A DNA stretch of 17,248 nt from Weeksellaceae bacterium (GCA_028698395.1 JAQVDG010000010.1:1-17248), one strand, 5' to 3'. Shown: positions 1 through 8,172, counted from the stretch's first letter. Notes: generated from the sequence alone by a model not told the origin. Translations and numbers: made by a program.

Positions 1-1743
1 ACATCCACCACCTAAAGCCATTCCATGAGGAGCAACCACAACCGGAATTGCTGAATAACGAACCCGCATCATGGTATCTTGAAAAGTTTTGATTGCACGA
101 TTTAATTCCCACCAATCTTGTTCGGCGGCCATCATCATAATCATTGCCAAATTGGCACCAACCGAAAAATTATCGGCCTGATTTCCAATTATTAATCCAC
201 GATATTCTTTTTCAGCTAAATCAATTGCTTTTTGAATTCCGGCAATGACACCTCCCCCGATAGAATTCATTTTGGAACGGAATTCCAAATTCAAAATTCC
301 ATCGCCTAAATCTTGGATACTTGCTTCGCTATTCGACCAGATTTCATTAGTTTTTCGAATATTATCTAAAATAATGAATGCATCTTGTCCCGGAATCAAT
401 TCGTATTCTTTGGAATCAATATTATAGAAATATTTTTTTCCTTCCCGAACTTGATAAAAACTATCTTTTCCTGATGCAATTAATTCTTTTAGCCAATCAG
501 TTATTTGATAACCTTCGGATTCAATTAATTCAATTCCTTTTTTCAATCCAATTAAATCCCATGTTTCAAATGGTCCGTATTTCCAAGCATAACCGGTTTT
601 CATTGCATCATCTATACTATATAATACGTCTGAAATTTCAGGTATTTTATCAGCAACATAAGCAAATAATGAAGCAAAATGCTTGCGAATCAAATCTCCG
701 GCTTTCCCTTTATCTTGTAGTAAACCGCTTAATTTATTACGGGTACTTCCGGCTTGTTTTGCCATTTCTACCGCTCCTACTTTAGCTCGTTCCAACGGGC
801 GATATTCCAATTTCTCCAAATCCAAAGCAAATCGTTTGGTTTCGCCACTGGTTTTGTCAAATTCTTTATAATAGAAACCTTTTCGGGTTTTATCACCAAA
901 AAATTTATTTTCCAGAAGGAAATTCAATGCTTTGGATTCTTTCAAATCCTGAATAAATTTATCATCCAAACAGTTTTGCTGTAAACCTTTGGTTACACTG
1001 AAAGCCGTATCCAAACCAACTAAATCTGCCAATTTAAAAGTTCCGGTTTTCGGGCGACCCAAAATTGAACCGGTTAAGGTATCAGTTTCTTCGATTGTCA
1101 GACCAATTTCTTGTGCTAATTCCATCACTTTTGCCATGGAATAAACACCAACTCTATTCCCTATAAATCCAGGTGTGTCCTTACAAAGAACCGGTGTTTT
1201 CCCTAAGAATTTATCAGCATAAACCGTAAAAAAGTCAATGACAGATTTATCGGTTTTTGGTCCCGGAATAATTTCAAACAATTTCAAATATCTCGGTGGA
1301 TTGAAGAAATGTGTTCCACAAAAATGTTTTTGAAAATCTTCTGAACGACCTTCTGCCATTAAATGAATCGGAATTCCGGAAGTATTAGAAGTTATCAAAG
1401 TTCCTTCTTTGCGAAATTTATCCACTTTTTCAAACATTGATTTTTTAATATCAAGTCTTTCGATGATTACTTCAATAACCCAATCACTTTCTTTTATTTT
1501 CCCCAAATCATCTTCGAAATTCCCAAGGGTAATTCTCGAAGCAAAGGCTTTGTCATAAATCGGTGAAGGATTAGATTTAAGTGCATTGTTCAAATGAGTT
1601 CTTGCGACTTCATTACGATCTTTTCCTTCGGTTGGCATATCAAGTAAAAGAACTTGAAGCCCGTTACCGGCTAAATGACAGGCAATTCCCGAGCCCATGA
1701 CTCCAGAACCTAAAACTGTTACTTTGCGTATGTGCCTATTCAT
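1..1743 (-). CDS. 3-hydroxyacyl-CoA dehydrogenase / enoyl-CoA hydratase, FadN-type (3' end cut by window)
   Basis: The reading frame is open from ATG at 1743 to the window edge, giving 581 residues without a stop. The N-terminus carries the NAD-binding Rossmann motif GSGVMGSGIA (about residues 12-21), followed by the 3-hydroxyacyl-CoA dehydrogenase region with HFFNPP and the GFIGNR motif. The C-terminal part begins an enoyl-CoA hydratase/crotonase domain, with FSVGANL and MALGGGC, the oxyanion-hole region, at the very edge. The order dehydrogenase first, hydratase second is that of Bacillus FadN (YusL) and Bacteroidota homologues of roughly 800 residues, not of E. coli FadB, so perhaps 200 residues are missing. 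It catalyses hydration of enoyl-CoA and oxidation of 3-hydroxyacyl-CoA in fatty acid beta-oxidation in the cytoplasm. It lies 43 bp downstream of a marR gene on the same strand and is probably co-transcribed and controlled by it. In related genomes a thiolase and an acyl-CoA dehydrogenase usually follow; those would be outside the window. Confidence 0.93.
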   Translation of the reverse strand, partial: MNRHIRKVTVLGSGVMGSGIACHLAGNGLQVLLLDMPTEGKDRNEVARTHLNNALKSNPSPIYDKAFASRITLGNFEDDLGKIKESDWVIEVIIERLDIKKSMFEKVDKFRKEGTLITSNTSGIPIHLMAEGRSEDFQKHFCGTHFFNPPRYLKLFEIIPGPKTDKSVIDFFTVYADKFLGKTPVLCKDTPGFIGNRVGVYSMAKVMELAQEIGLTIEETDTLTGSILGRPKTGTFKLADLVGLDTAFSVTKGLQQNCLDDKFIQDLKESKALNFLLENKFFGDKTRKGFYYKEFDKTSGETKRFALDLEKLEYRPLERAKVGAVEMAKQAGSTRNKLSGLLQDKGKAGDLIRKHFASLFAYVADKIPEISDVLYSIDDAMKTGYAWKYGPFETWDLIGLKKGIELIESEGYQITDWLKELIASGKDSFYQVREGKKYFYNIDSKEYELIPGQDAFIILDNIRKTNEIWSNSEASIQDLGDGILNLEFRSKMNSIGGGVIAGIQKAIDLAEKEYRGLIIGNQADNFSVGANLAMIMMMAAEQDWWELNRAIKTFQDTMMRVRYSAIPVVVAPHGMALGGGC

Positions 1744-1786
1744 TTTTTATTAATTAATATTTTTTATTTTTTTTTACGATTAGAAT

Positions 1787-2245
1787 CTATTGTAATTCTT
1801 TCTTTTTTTGAAAGATTTTTCGGTCAACCGCTATAAGATTGATTTTCTGCAAAACATTGAAAAATGTAGTTAATTCTTCCTGTGAAATATTTTCATTGAT
1901 AGCTTCATAAAATCTTAAAACTACTTCTTTGGAAACGTTTCGCATTGTCAAACCATCTTCTGTCAAAACAATTAAAACACTACGTCCATCTTCGGGATTA
2001 GGTTTTCGTACAATTAACCCTCTTTCTTCTAAGTTTTTTAAGGTTCTTGATAAACTGGTTGATTCCACTCCCATTTTAGGACCTAAAGCTGTACTGGGCG
2101 TTCCGTTTTTAGGGTCAATGGACAATAAAGTAAATCCAAAAACCATGGTAGAACCAAATTTAGAAGCTTCTTCGTTGTACATTTTTTGTATAGCTAACCA
2201 AGTAGAACGCAAGTACTGATCAATAGTTAAATCCCTCGTTTTCAT
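1787..2245 (-). CDS. MarR-family winged-helix transcriptional regulator
   Basis: A 152-residue protein of the usual MarR size. The winged helix-turn-helix spans about residues 48-112: the recognition-helix region reads STSLSRTLKNLEERGLI and the wing carries the family signature PEDGRS, followed by VLTEDG. Flanking helices at both ends form the dimer interface. It probably binds DNA as a homodimer and responds to a small ligand; beside a beta-oxidation gene an acyl-CoA or fatty acid is the likely signal, which is inference. The start at 2245 is the first in frame, preceded by an A/T-rich leader. A 26-bp near-perfect palindrome upstream of its -7 element (2281-2306) is the likely autoregulatory operator. 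It is the first gene of the unit that continues into the FadN-type enzyme. Confidence 0.92.
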   Translation of the reverse strand: MKTRDLTIDQYLRSTWLAIQKMYNEEASKFGSTMVFGFTLLSIDPKNGTPSTALGPKMGVESTSLSRTLKNLEERGLIVRKPNPEDGRSVLIVLTEDGLTMRNVSKEVVLRFYEAINENISQEELTTFFNVLQKINLIAVDRKIFQKKKELQ

Positions 2246-2267
2246 TTATTTTATTAAAAATGTCTTA

Positions 2268-2275
2268 CAAAGATA
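2268..2275 (-). promoter_or_regulatory. Putative -7 element of the marR/beta-oxidation operon
   Basis: On the minus strand this reads TATCTTTG, a full match to the Bacteroidota -7 consensus TAnnTTTG, 22 bases before the marR start. A TTG lies 25 bases further upstream, inside the palindrome, which is longer than the usual spacing. Confidence 0.55.
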
Positions 2276-2280
2276 TAACT

Positions 2281-2306
2281 AATTTATTATGCGTGCATAA
2301 CAAATT
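2281..2306. promoter_or_regulatory. Candidate MarR operator, 26-bp palindrome
   Basis: The arms AATTTATTATGC and GCATAACAAATT flank a central GT. One arm is the reverse complement of the other at 11 of 12 positions, with the inner six (TTATGC/GCATAA) perfect. It sits directly upstream of the -7 element and covers the place where a -33 element would lie, the expected position for an autorepressor site. MarR dimers typically bind palindromes of this size. That this MarR is the binder is inference. Confidence 0.6.
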
Positions 2307-2354
2307 TTTATAATTTTATTTTTTCTTCTGAAAAGAGTTTTTTTGAAATGTGAT

Positions 2355-3677
2355 TTATTTTTTCAATGAGTGGTTAAGTACCCAATACCCTGAAATTCCG
2401 GCAATCAAAGAAGCAACAAAAATTCCTATTTTTGCCTGAGTTTTGAAGTCTTCATGAGTGAATGCCAATGATGTTATGAACAATGACATTGTAAATCCAA
2501 TTGCTCCTAATAAACTTAAACCAAATAAATTTTTCAAGTTCATTCCGGTAGGCCAAGGAGCAATTTTTAATTTAATTAACAAAAATGTTGTACCTGTAAT
2601 TCCGATTATTTTCCCAAAGATTAACCCTAAAGCTACTCCAATAGCAATATTTGTACTAAATAATTCATCTGGTTGAACGACTAAGGAAACTCCTGCATTT
2701 GCTAAAGCAAAGATGGGCAAAATCAAAAAAGTAACATACGGATGCATAGCGTGTTCTAATCGTTGTAACGGTGGAACGGCATTTCGTACGTCTTCGCTTA
2801 CTTTGCTTAAAATCTGAACCTGTTCTTCAGTTAAATTAGGAATATCATCTCTGGGATCAATGGATTCAAATTGTTTTAAATGTTTTTTTATTTGTTTTAA
2901 AAAAACGGCTTCTTTTATTTTTACATCTGCCGGAATTGCAAATGCTGCCAAAACAGCTGCAATTGTTGCATGAACACCGGATAATAAAAAGGCTACCCAA
3001 ACACCTCCAATTCCTAAAATTGCATACAACCAAACATTGCGAACTCCTAATTTAGCAGCTAATAACATTATTAAAACAAACCCTAATCCTACACTAAGAC
3101 TGATCAAGGAAATTTCAGATGTATAAAAAAATGCGATTACGATAACTGCTCCTAAATCATCAATGATTGCAAAAGCAGTTAAAAATACTTTTAATGAAAA
3201 TGGAATTTTATTACCAAATAAATACAATACACCTAAAGCAAAAGCAATATCAGTTGCCATTGGAATTCCCCATCCGCTGTGGGCTTCTCCTGATGGATTT
3301 AATAGTAAATAAATTGTTGCCGGAACAATCATTCCTCCCAAAGCTGCCATAATTGGAAGTAAAGCTTTTCTCGGATTTGACAATTCACCGCCTACAAATT
3401 CTCTTTTAAGTTCCAATCCTACAACAAAAAAGAAAATTGCCATTAATCCATCATTAATCCAATGAAGTAAACTTAGATTAAAATAGGTTTTTCCATCAAA
3501 ATAAAGAGCTGTTTTGTAATTTAAAACTTCAAAATAAGTTGTTGACCAAGGTGAATTTGCTAAGATTAAAGCTAAAATCACGAAAATTCCTAAGACAATT
3601 CCACCTGCTTTGGACTGATTCATGAAATTTTGAACCGGGTAAACAACTTTGTCGATAGGTGAAGTTTTGATTTCCAT
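2355..3677 (-). CDS. nhaA: Na+/H+ antiporter NhaA
   Basis: A 440-residue polytopic inner-membrane protein. It exchanges external H+ for internal Na+ and serves in pH and sodium homeostasis. Family landmarks are present: FFFVVGLELKREF (about residues 82-94), GWGIPMATDIAFALGVL (135-151) with D143 matching E. coli D133, and AIIDDLGAV (170-178) with D173-D174 matching the ion-binding pair D163/D164 of E. coli NhaA. The late LFGLSLLGAIGFTMSLFI motif is also intact. It is about 50 residues longer than the E. coli protein because of a charged loop around residues 255-305 (QIKKHLKQF to AVPPLQRLEHAMHP), a common form in Bacteroidota. It lies downstream of the frr terminator, so it is probably its own unit. 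Only a weak -7 match (TAGTTTAG) is seen upstream. Confidence 0.97.
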   Translation of the reverse strand: MEIKTSPIDKVVYPVQNFMNQSKAGGIVLGIFVILALILANSPWSTTYFEVLNYKTALYFDGKTYFNLSLLHWINDGLMAIFFFVVGLELKREFVGGELSNPRKALLPIMAALGGMIVPATIYLLLNPSGEAHSGWGIPMATDIAFALGVLYLFGNKIPFSLKVFLTAFAIIDDLGAVIVIAFFYTSEISLISLSVGLGFVLIMLLAAKLGVRNVWLYAILGIGGVWVAFLLSGVHATIAAVLAAFAIPADVKIKEAVFLKQIKKHLKQFESIDPRDDIPNLTEEQVQILSKVSEDVRNAVPPLQRLEHAMHPYVTFLILPIFALANAGVSLVVQPDELFSTNIAIGVALGLIFGKIIGITGTTFLLIKLKIAPWPTGMNLKNLFGLSLLGAIGFTMSLFITSLAFTHEDFKTQAKIGIFVASLIAGISGYWVLNHSLKK

Positions 3678-3708
3678 TTTTATTTATTCTAAACTAATTA
3701 TTAAAAGC

Positions 3709-3735
3709 AAAAGCCCAAAATGATTTCGGGCTTTT
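3709..3735 (-). terminator. Terminator after frr
   Basis: An inverted repeat AAAAGCCC (3709-3716) / GGGCTTTT (3728-3735) with an 11-base loop lies between the frr stop and the nhaA start. On the minus strand the stem is followed by TTTTGCTTTTAAT, as expected for an intrinsic terminator. Confidence 0.8.
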
Positions 3736-3757
3736 CTTTACAATTTATTTTGTTGTT

Positions 3758-4312
3758 TTAAACAGTCATAATTTCTTTTTCTTTTTGCTCCAAAAGCTCA
3801 TCAGCTAATTTCACGAATTTATCAGTTAATCCCTGAATTCTTGTTTCGTATTCTTTTTTCACATCATCAGAGGCATCTTCTACTTTTTTGATGTCATTAT
3901 TGGCATCTTTTCGAGCATTCCGAATTCCGATTTTAGCATTTTCGGTATTGGATTTAGCAACTTTAGTCAACTCTTTCCGACGTTCTTCTGTCATGGGCGG
4001 AATATTGATGATAATCATATCGCCATTATTAGAAGGTGTAAATCCTAAATTTGCATTGATAATAGCTTTTTCAATTTCAGAAATTAAATTTTTCTCCCAA
4101 GGCTGAATCGTTAAAGTTCTTGCGTCAGGAGTTCCTATGTTTGCGGCTTGAGTAATTGGTGTCTGGTTTCCATAATAATCAAAACGAACAGAGGATAACA
4201 TGGAAGGAGAAGCTTTTCCTGCTCGAATTGACAAAAATTCTTTAGTCAAATGATCCAATGCTTTTTGCATTTGTTCTTTCGCTTCTTCCCTAATTAAATC
4301 TAATTCTTCCAT
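3758..4312 (-). CDS. frr: Ribosome recycling factor
   Basis: A 184-residue protein, the normal RRF length. With EF-G it splits the post-termination ribosome into subunits. The three-helix-bundle domain and the intervening domain are recognisable: SIRAGKASPSML near residues 27-38, GTPDARTLTIQPWEK in the middle, IIINIPPMTEERRKEL (about 99-114), and the basic C-terminal helices with IRNARKDANNDIKK. ATG at 4312 gives the expected N-terminus MEELDL. It follows pyrH on the same strand after an 82-bp gap, the common bacterial pyrH-frr order. A hairpin terminator closes the unit. Confidence 0.97.
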   Translation of the reverse strand: MEELDLIREEAKEQMQKALDHLTKEFLSIRAGKASPSMLSSVRFDYYGNQTPITQAANIGTPDARTLTIQPWEKNLISEIEKAIINANLGFTPSNNGDMIIINIPPMTEERRKELTKVAKSNTENAKIGIRNARKDANNDIKKVEDASDDVKKEYETRIQGLTDKFVKLADELLEQKEKEIMTV

Positions 4313-4344
4313 CTTTATTAATGCTTGTTATTATTTTTGAATTG

Positions 4345-4352
4345 CGAATATA
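4345..4352 (-). promoter_or_regulatory. Possible internal promoter (-7) before frr
   Basis: The minus strand reads TATATTCG, 7 of 8 positions of TAnnTTTG, 32 bases before the frr start. No TTG is seen at the usual distance. A 14-bp perfect palindrome, AGTATTTAAATACT (4360-4373), lies just upstream. Confidence 0.3.
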
Positions 4353-4394
4353 CTAAGAAAGTATTTAAATACTAAAGTAAAAATCAAACACTTT

Positions 4395-5099
4395 TTATTT
4401 TACAAGCGTTCCAACGTTTTCTCCTTTTACCAATCGGGTTAAATTTCCTTTTGTATTCATATCAAATACAATAATAGGTAATTTGTTTTCATGGCTTAAA
4501 GTGAAAGCCGTCATGTCCATTACGTTTAATCCTTTTTGGAAGACTTCTTCAAAGGTTAAATTATCAAATTTAGTTGCACTTTTATCTTTTTCAGGATCGG
4601 CGGTATAAATTCCATCAACACGAGTTCCTTTTAAAATCACGTCAGCATTTATTTCAATAGCTCGTAAAGTTGCTGCTGTGTCCGTTGTGAAATATGGATT
4701 TCCGGTTCCGGCTCCAAAGATTACAACTCTTCCTTTTTCTAAATGTCGGGTTGCTCTTCTTTTTATAAATGGTTCAGCGATTTGTTCCATTCTAATGGCG
4801 GTTTGTAAACGAGTATAAACATTAATTTCCTCTAATGCTGACTGTAATGCCATAGAATTTATCACAGTCGCCAACATTCCCATATAATCACCTTGAACTC
4901 TGTCCATTCCACTGGCAGCACCGGAAACTCCTCTGAAAATATTTCCTCCTCCAATTACAATTGCTACTTCTACTCCCAAATCCACAATATCTTTGATTTC
5001 TTCAGCATATTCTTTTAATCGCTGTGGGTCAATTCCATATTGTTGATTTCCCATTAATGATTCACCACTTAATTTTAGAAGGATTCTTTTGTATTTCAT
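4395..5099 (-). CDS. pyrH: Uridylate (UMP) kinase
   Basis: A 234-residue member of the amino-acid-kinase fold. It phosphorylates UMP to UDP with ATP in pyrimidine nucleotide synthesis in the cytoplasm. Landmarks are [12 protein letters not shown] at the N-terminus (phosphate-binding Lys and the GE motif), [10 protein letters not shown] (about residues 48-57), the hinge around [19 protein letters not shown] (about 129-147) and [15 protein letters not shown] (about 155-169), which contacts substrate and nucleotide. The length matches bacterial PyrH. It is first in a pyrH-frr unit; rpsB and tsf, which precede it in many bacteria, are not adjacent here. A good -7 element lies 31 bases upstream of the ATG. 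Confidence 0.97.
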   Translation of the reverse strand: MKYKRILLKLSGESLMGNQQYGIDPQRLKEYAEEIKDIVDLGVEVAIVIGGGNIFRGVSGAASGMDRVQGDYMGMLATVINSMALQSALEEINVYTRLQTAIRMEQIAEPFIKRRATRHLEKGRVVIFGAGTGNPYFTTDTAATLRAIEINADVILKGTRVDGIYTADPEKDKSATKFDNLTFEEVFQKGLNVMDMTAFTLSHENKLPIIVFDMNTKGNLTRLVKGENVGTLVK

Positions 5100-5130
5100 T
5101 TTGTGAATTTTTGGAGTTAAAAATCGTTGG

Positions 5131-5138
5131 CAAATATA
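5131..5138 (-). promoter_or_regulatory. -7 element of pyrH
   Basis: The minus strand reads TATATTTG, a full match to TAnnTTTG, 31 bases before the pyrH ATG. No clear TTG occurs at the ideal distance, so the -33 box is weak. Confidence 0.5.
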
Positions 5139-5238
5139 GCAAAGTGTAAACTGATTTTGATAAGATAGAATTAGATTTTAATCAGGATTAACAAAAATTT
5201 TCCAAAAAATCACGTTCTTTGGTTTTTTATTTATCGTC

Positions 5239-5565
5239 ATGAGCTGGATTATTCTTATCATCGCCGGAGTTTTTGAAACAGGATTTGCTGCTTGTCTTGG
5301 AAAAGCAAAAGAAACAACGGGTAAAGAATCTTATTTTTGGTTTGCTGGATTTTTGGTTTGTTTAACCATCAGCATGCTTCTTTTGATAAAAGCTACTCAA
5401 AATCTTCCTATTGGAACTGCTTATGCGATTTGGACCGGAATTGGTGCAGTAGGAACTGTTTTAGTCGGAATTTTCTTTTTCAATGAACCTACTAATTTTT
5501 GGCGTTTATTCTTCATCTTCACACTGATTGCTTCCATTGTCGGACTAAAATTTGTTTCAAGTTAA
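5239..5565 (+). CDS. SMR-family transporter, SugE/Gdx type
   Basis: A 108-residue protein of four membrane helices, the standard small multidrug resistance size. It begins MSWIILIIAGVFE, with E13 at the place of the essential membrane glutamate of EmrE (Glu14), and has NLPIGTAYAIWTGIGAVGT in the third helix. The IWTGIGAVG stretch is closer to SugE/Gdx (guanidinium exporters) than to EmrE-type drug exporters. It would work as an inner-membrane dimer that exchanges a guanidinium-like or quaternary cation for protons. The gene stands alone, divergent from pyrH with a 139-bp spacer. No recognisable guanidine riboswitch is seen upstream, and the only promoter-like string (GTTCTTTG, 5212-5219) is poor. 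Substrate is inferred from motif likeness only. Confidence 0.9.
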   Translation: MSWIILIIAGVFETGFAACLGKAKETTGKESYFWFAGFLVCLTISMLLLIKATQNLPIGTAYAIWTGIGAVGTVLVGIFFFNEPTNFWRLFFIFTLIASIVGLKFVSS

Positions 5566-5629
5566 CTACTAAGTTTTTCTAAAAAAACTTGATTTTTAAA
5601 TGATTTTAAATTAAATTTGTTTACCTAAA

Positions 5630-5637
5630 TAACTTTG
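5630..5637 (+). promoter_or_regulatory. -7 element upstream of the lipoprotein gene
   Basis: TAACTTTG is a full match to TAnnTTTG. A TTG at 5617-5619 is only 10 bases upstream, so the -33 half is not convincing. The distance is 67 bases to the preferred ATG at 5705 and 28 to the alternative at 5666. Confidence 0.4.
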
Positions 5638-5704
5638 GCTTTATGAGAATTCATATTAACTTCAAATGATTTTAATTCTCAAAAGGTCTATAAAAAAACA
5701 AAAA

Positions 5705-6238
5705 ATGAGAAATTTTAAATCTTTAATGTTGCTTGCGATAGCAATCGTAACGACTATCAGTTGTTCCAGTGACGACGACAGTAGTTCGAACCCCGAGTTC
5801 GACAGTAGTGTACCACAAGGAGAAATTGTTCCTTTGGAATTACGAGATGTAACTTTAACCGGCTTTTCTGATGTAACTACAAGCGGAAAAAATCAAACAG
5901 AAGAGAGCCAAAAATGGTGGAATTATAATATTGGAGAATTAATTTCCGCTAATTGTGAAGAATATAATGAAGTAATTTCACTATCTGATTATTATTTCGC
6001 CTTTTCCCCTGATGGTAAACTTCTTTATAAAATTGGTCTTAATGGCGTTGTTTATAATGACCGCACTTGGCAATGGACAAGTAGTGCAAAAGAAAGTATT
6101 TATCTCGATAATGAGACTGATGTGAAATTTACAATTACGTATCTCAATGATAATAATGTCTGCTATGCTTCCATTCAACATGGAGAAGGTTGTACTGTTA
6201 CTACATACGAACACATGAACAACCCTCATTTTGAGTAA
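5705..6238 (+). CDS. Unidentified secreted lipoprotein
   Basis: I do not recognise the family. From ATG 5705 the protein has 177 residues and a classic lipoprotein signal: a basic start (MRNFK), a hydrophobic core (LMLLAIAIVTT) and the lipobox ISC. The cysteine is followed by SSDDDSSS, an acidic run of the kind that marks surface-exposed lipoproteins in Bacteroidota. The frame is also open from ATG 5666, which would add 13 residues with a second hydrophobic patch; that start is less likely because it spoils the signal peptide and the A-rich leader sits before 5705. The mature part is rich in aromatic residues and alternating strands (YYFAFSPDGKLLYKIG, WQWTSS, FTITYLNDNNVCYASI), suggesting a small beta-barrel or lipocalin-like fold; this is inference. 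It probably forms a single-gene unit closed by the hairpin at 6257-6290. Confidence 0.8.
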   Translation: MRNFKSLMLLAIAIVTTISCSSDDDSSSNPEFDSSVPQGEIVPLELRDVTLTGFSDVTTSGKNQTEESQKWWNYNIGELISANCEEYNEVISLSDYYFAFSPDGKLLYKIGLNGVVYNDRTWQWTSSAKESIYLDNETDVKFTITYLNDNNVCYASIQHGEGCTVTTYEHMNNPHFE

Positions 6239-6256
6239 AATAAAAATATTTTACAA

Positions 6257-6297
6257 CAAAAGGGAAGTAATTTAAATCACTTCCCTTTTGTTTTTTT
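6257..6297. terminator. Strong terminator between convergent lipoprotein and fumC genes
   Basis: A perfect 12-bp stem, CAAAAGGGAAGT (6257-6268) and ACTTCCCTTTTG (6279-6290), has a 10-base loop and is followed by seven T on the plus strand. On the minus strand the stem is followed by TTGTAAAATATTTTT, so it may also stop fumC transcription. Confidence 0.9.
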
Positions 6298-6320
6298 ATA
6301 AAATCTTGTTTCTCTTTTTT

Positions 6321-7706
6321 TTACACCATATCTTCCGGTCGAACCCAAGCATCAAAGTCTTCAGCAGAAACATAACCTAAACGAACGGCTTCTTCTTTTA
6401 AAGTAGTTCCATTTTTATGGGCTGTTTGAGCAATTTCAGCTGCTTTATAATATCCGATTTTAGTATTTAATGCTGTTACCAACATCAGAGAATTGTCCAC
6501 TAATTCTTTGATTCGTTTATAATTTGGTTCAATTCCTTGTGCGCAATGCTCATCAAAGGAGACACAAGCATCACCCAATAATTGAGCACTTTGCAAGAAA
6601 TTATACGCCAATAAAGGTTTAAATACATTCAATTCATAATGGCCCTGCGTTCCTCCGATTGTAATTGCGACATCATTTCCCATTACCTGAGCTGCTACCA
6701 TAGTTAAAGCTTCCGCTTGAGTCGGGTTTACTTTTCCCGGCATAATGGATGATCCCGGTTCATTTTCCGGAATAAAAATTTCACCAATTCCTGAACGAGG
6801 TCCGGATGCTAATAAACGAATGTCATTTGCAATTTTATTAAGCGAAACAGCCAATTGTTTTAATGCTCCATGCGTTTCCACAATAGCATCGTGTGCAGCT
6901 AAAGCTTCAAATTTATTTTCTGCCGTTTTAAAAGGTAATCCTGTAAATTCCGCAATGTATTTTGCCACTAAAACATCGTAACCTTTCGGTGTATTCAATC
7001 CTGTTCCCACAGCAGTTCCTCCTAATGCTACTTCTGATAAATGACTTAATGTATTTTTTACCGCACGTAAACCGTGTTCCAATTGAGCTGCATAACCTGA
7101 AATTTCTTGTCCTAAAGTAACCGGCGTAGCGTCCATTAAATGAGTACGACCGATTTTTACTACATTTTTAAATGCTTCTGATTTAGCTTTTAATGTATTT
7201 CTTAATTTTTCAACTCCCGGAATGGTCTTTTCTACCACAGCTTTATAGCAGGCAATGTGCATACCGGTTGGATAAGTATCATTGGACGATTGTGATTTAT
7301 TTACATCATCATTAGGTGCTAAGATTTTTTCTCCTTCTCCAATTTTTCCGCCCGAAAGTACTTGTGCCCGATTAGCAATTACTTCGTTCACATTCATATT
7401 AGATTGAGTTCCGGAACCGGTTTGCCAAATAACCAAAGGAAACTGGTCATTTAGCTTTCCTTCTAAAATCTCATCACAAACCTGAGCGATTAAATCTCTT
7501 TTTTCTTCCGATAAAACACCTAATTCACAATTGGCATAGGCGGCTGCTTTTTTCAAATAAGCAAATCCATGAATCACTTCAATAGGCATAGAAGCAGAAG
7601 GGCCAATTTTAAAATTATTGCGAGAACGCTCAGTTTGAGCGCCCCAATATTTATCAGCCGGAACTTTTACTTCTCCCATTGTATCTTTTTCTATTCTAAA
7701 GTCCAT
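6321..7706 (-). CDS. fumC: Fumarate hydratase class II
   Basis: A 461-residue protein, the normal class II fumarase length. It interconverts fumarate and malate in the citric acid cycle as a cytoplasmic homotetramer without an iron-sulfur cluster. It opens with [20 protein letters not shown], typical of the family. Active-site stretches are intact: [18 protein letters not shown] (about residues 96-113), SSNDTYPT (140-147), [10 protein letters not shown] with H189 (186-195), and the signature [10 protein letters not shown] (318-327) with the catalytic serine loop. The related aspartase also has GSSxMPxKxN, but the overall pattern favours fumarase. It is transcribed alone on the minus strand, with a TATTTTTG -7 element 26 bases before the ATG and a shared terminator at its 3' end. 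Confidence 0.97.
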   Translation of the reverse strand: MDFRIEKDTMGEVKVPADKYWGAQTERSRNNFKIGPSASMPIEVIHGFAYLKKAAAYANCELGVLSEEKRDLIAQVCDEILEGKLNDQFPLVIWQTGSGTQSNMNVNEVIANRAQVLSGGKIGEGEKILAPNDDVNKSQSSNDTYPTGMHIACYKAVVEKTIPGVEKLRNTLKAKSEAFKNVVKIGRTHLMDATPVTLGQEISGYAAQLEHGLRAVKNTLSHLSEVALGGTAVGTGLNTPKGYDVLVAKYIAEFTGLPFKTAENKFEALAAHDAIVETHGALKQLAVSLNKIANDIRLLASGPRSGIGEIFIPENEPGSSIMPGKVNPTQAEALTMVAAQVMGNDVAITIGGTQGHYELNVFKPLLAYNFLQSAQLLGDACVSFDEHCAQGIEPNYKRIKELVDNSLMLVTALNTKIGYYKAAEIAQTAHKNGTTLKEEAVRLGYVSAEDFDAWVRPEDMV

Positions 7707-7732
7707 TATCTAATGTTTTGAAAATTAAGGTA

Positions 7733-7740
7733 CAAAAATA
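7733..7740 (-). promoter_or_regulatory. -7 element of fumC
   Basis: The minus strand reads TATTTTTG, a full match to TAnnTTTG, 26 bases before the fumC ATG. No clear TTG is found at the expected distance. Confidence 0.45.
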
Positions 7741-7789
7741 CTAAAGCTTAGCCATAAAAAGTTTAAACCTGATAATTTTCAGTTTCGTT

Positions 7790-7818
7790 TTGAAATTCAA
7801 CTAAATTTCCTATTTTTG
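7790..7818 (+). promoter_or_regulatory. Bacteroidota promoter of the small membrane protein
   Basis: TTG (7790-7792), an 18-base spacer and TATTTTTG (7811-7818) match the consensus exactly. The ATG of the downstream gene at 7839 lies 20 bases beyond the box. This is the cleanest promoter in the window and supports the reality of the 68-residue gene. Confidence 0.7.
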
Positions 7819-7838
7819 TCGAAGTTAAAATTAAAGTT

Positions 7839-8045
7839 ATGGCACAATTCTTAGGTTTTCTATTTTTCCTCGTAATGGCAATGGTTGGATTTTGGGGAAT
7901 TTTCTATTTTACAAGCATCATTCCTTTTTGGTTAACCGGCTGGTGTCGGATGAAAGCAAAAGAAAGAAAAGGAAAGTTAGTTTTAGAAACTCGTCCTACT
8001 CTTCCGGAACAAGAAGGTGTTACTCTTATTTACAGTAAAAATTAA
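7839..8045 (+). CDS. Small membrane protein of unknown function
   Basis: A 68-residue protein with no family I recognise. Residues 3-35 are strongly hydrophobic (FLGFLFFLVMAMVGFWGIFYF and on), enough for one or two membrane passes. A short basic stretch (RMKAKERKGK, 37-46) follows, probably on the cytoplasmic side, with a soluble tail of about 20 residues. It looks like a single-gene unit: a perfect Bacteroidota promoter stands before it and a hairpin terminator after it, with fumC divergent on one side and a GNAT gene convergent on the other. These signals, rather than protein similarity, are the grounds for calling it a gene. Confidence 0.7.
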   Translation: MAQFLGFLFFLVMAMVGFWGIFYFTSIIPFWLTGWCRMKAKERKGKLVLETRPTLPEQEGVTLIYSKN

Positions 8046-8082
8046 TTTGAATTAAAATATAAAAAACACCTGAAAAGGTACA

Positions 8083-8104
8083 AAGCCGGATAATTTTCCG
8101 GCTT
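8083..8104 (+). terminator. Terminator after the small membrane protein
   Basis: The stem AAGCCGGA (8083-8090) / TCCGGCTT (8097-8104) has a 6-base loop and is followed by ATTTTATTTTAT. A small hairpin, ACCT-GAAA-AGGT with a GNRA-type loop, lies just upstream. Confidence 0.75.
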
Positions 8105-8172
8105 ATTTTATTTTATAAATTTAAATTTTAGAATAATTCTGTTTTTTATAAAAACCTAAGTACAAATAAAAG

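Noticed and set aside
378..984. Plus-strand open frames within the left end of the window
   Set aside because: They are shadows of the minus-strand FadN-type gene, which has continuous family motifs over the same bases.
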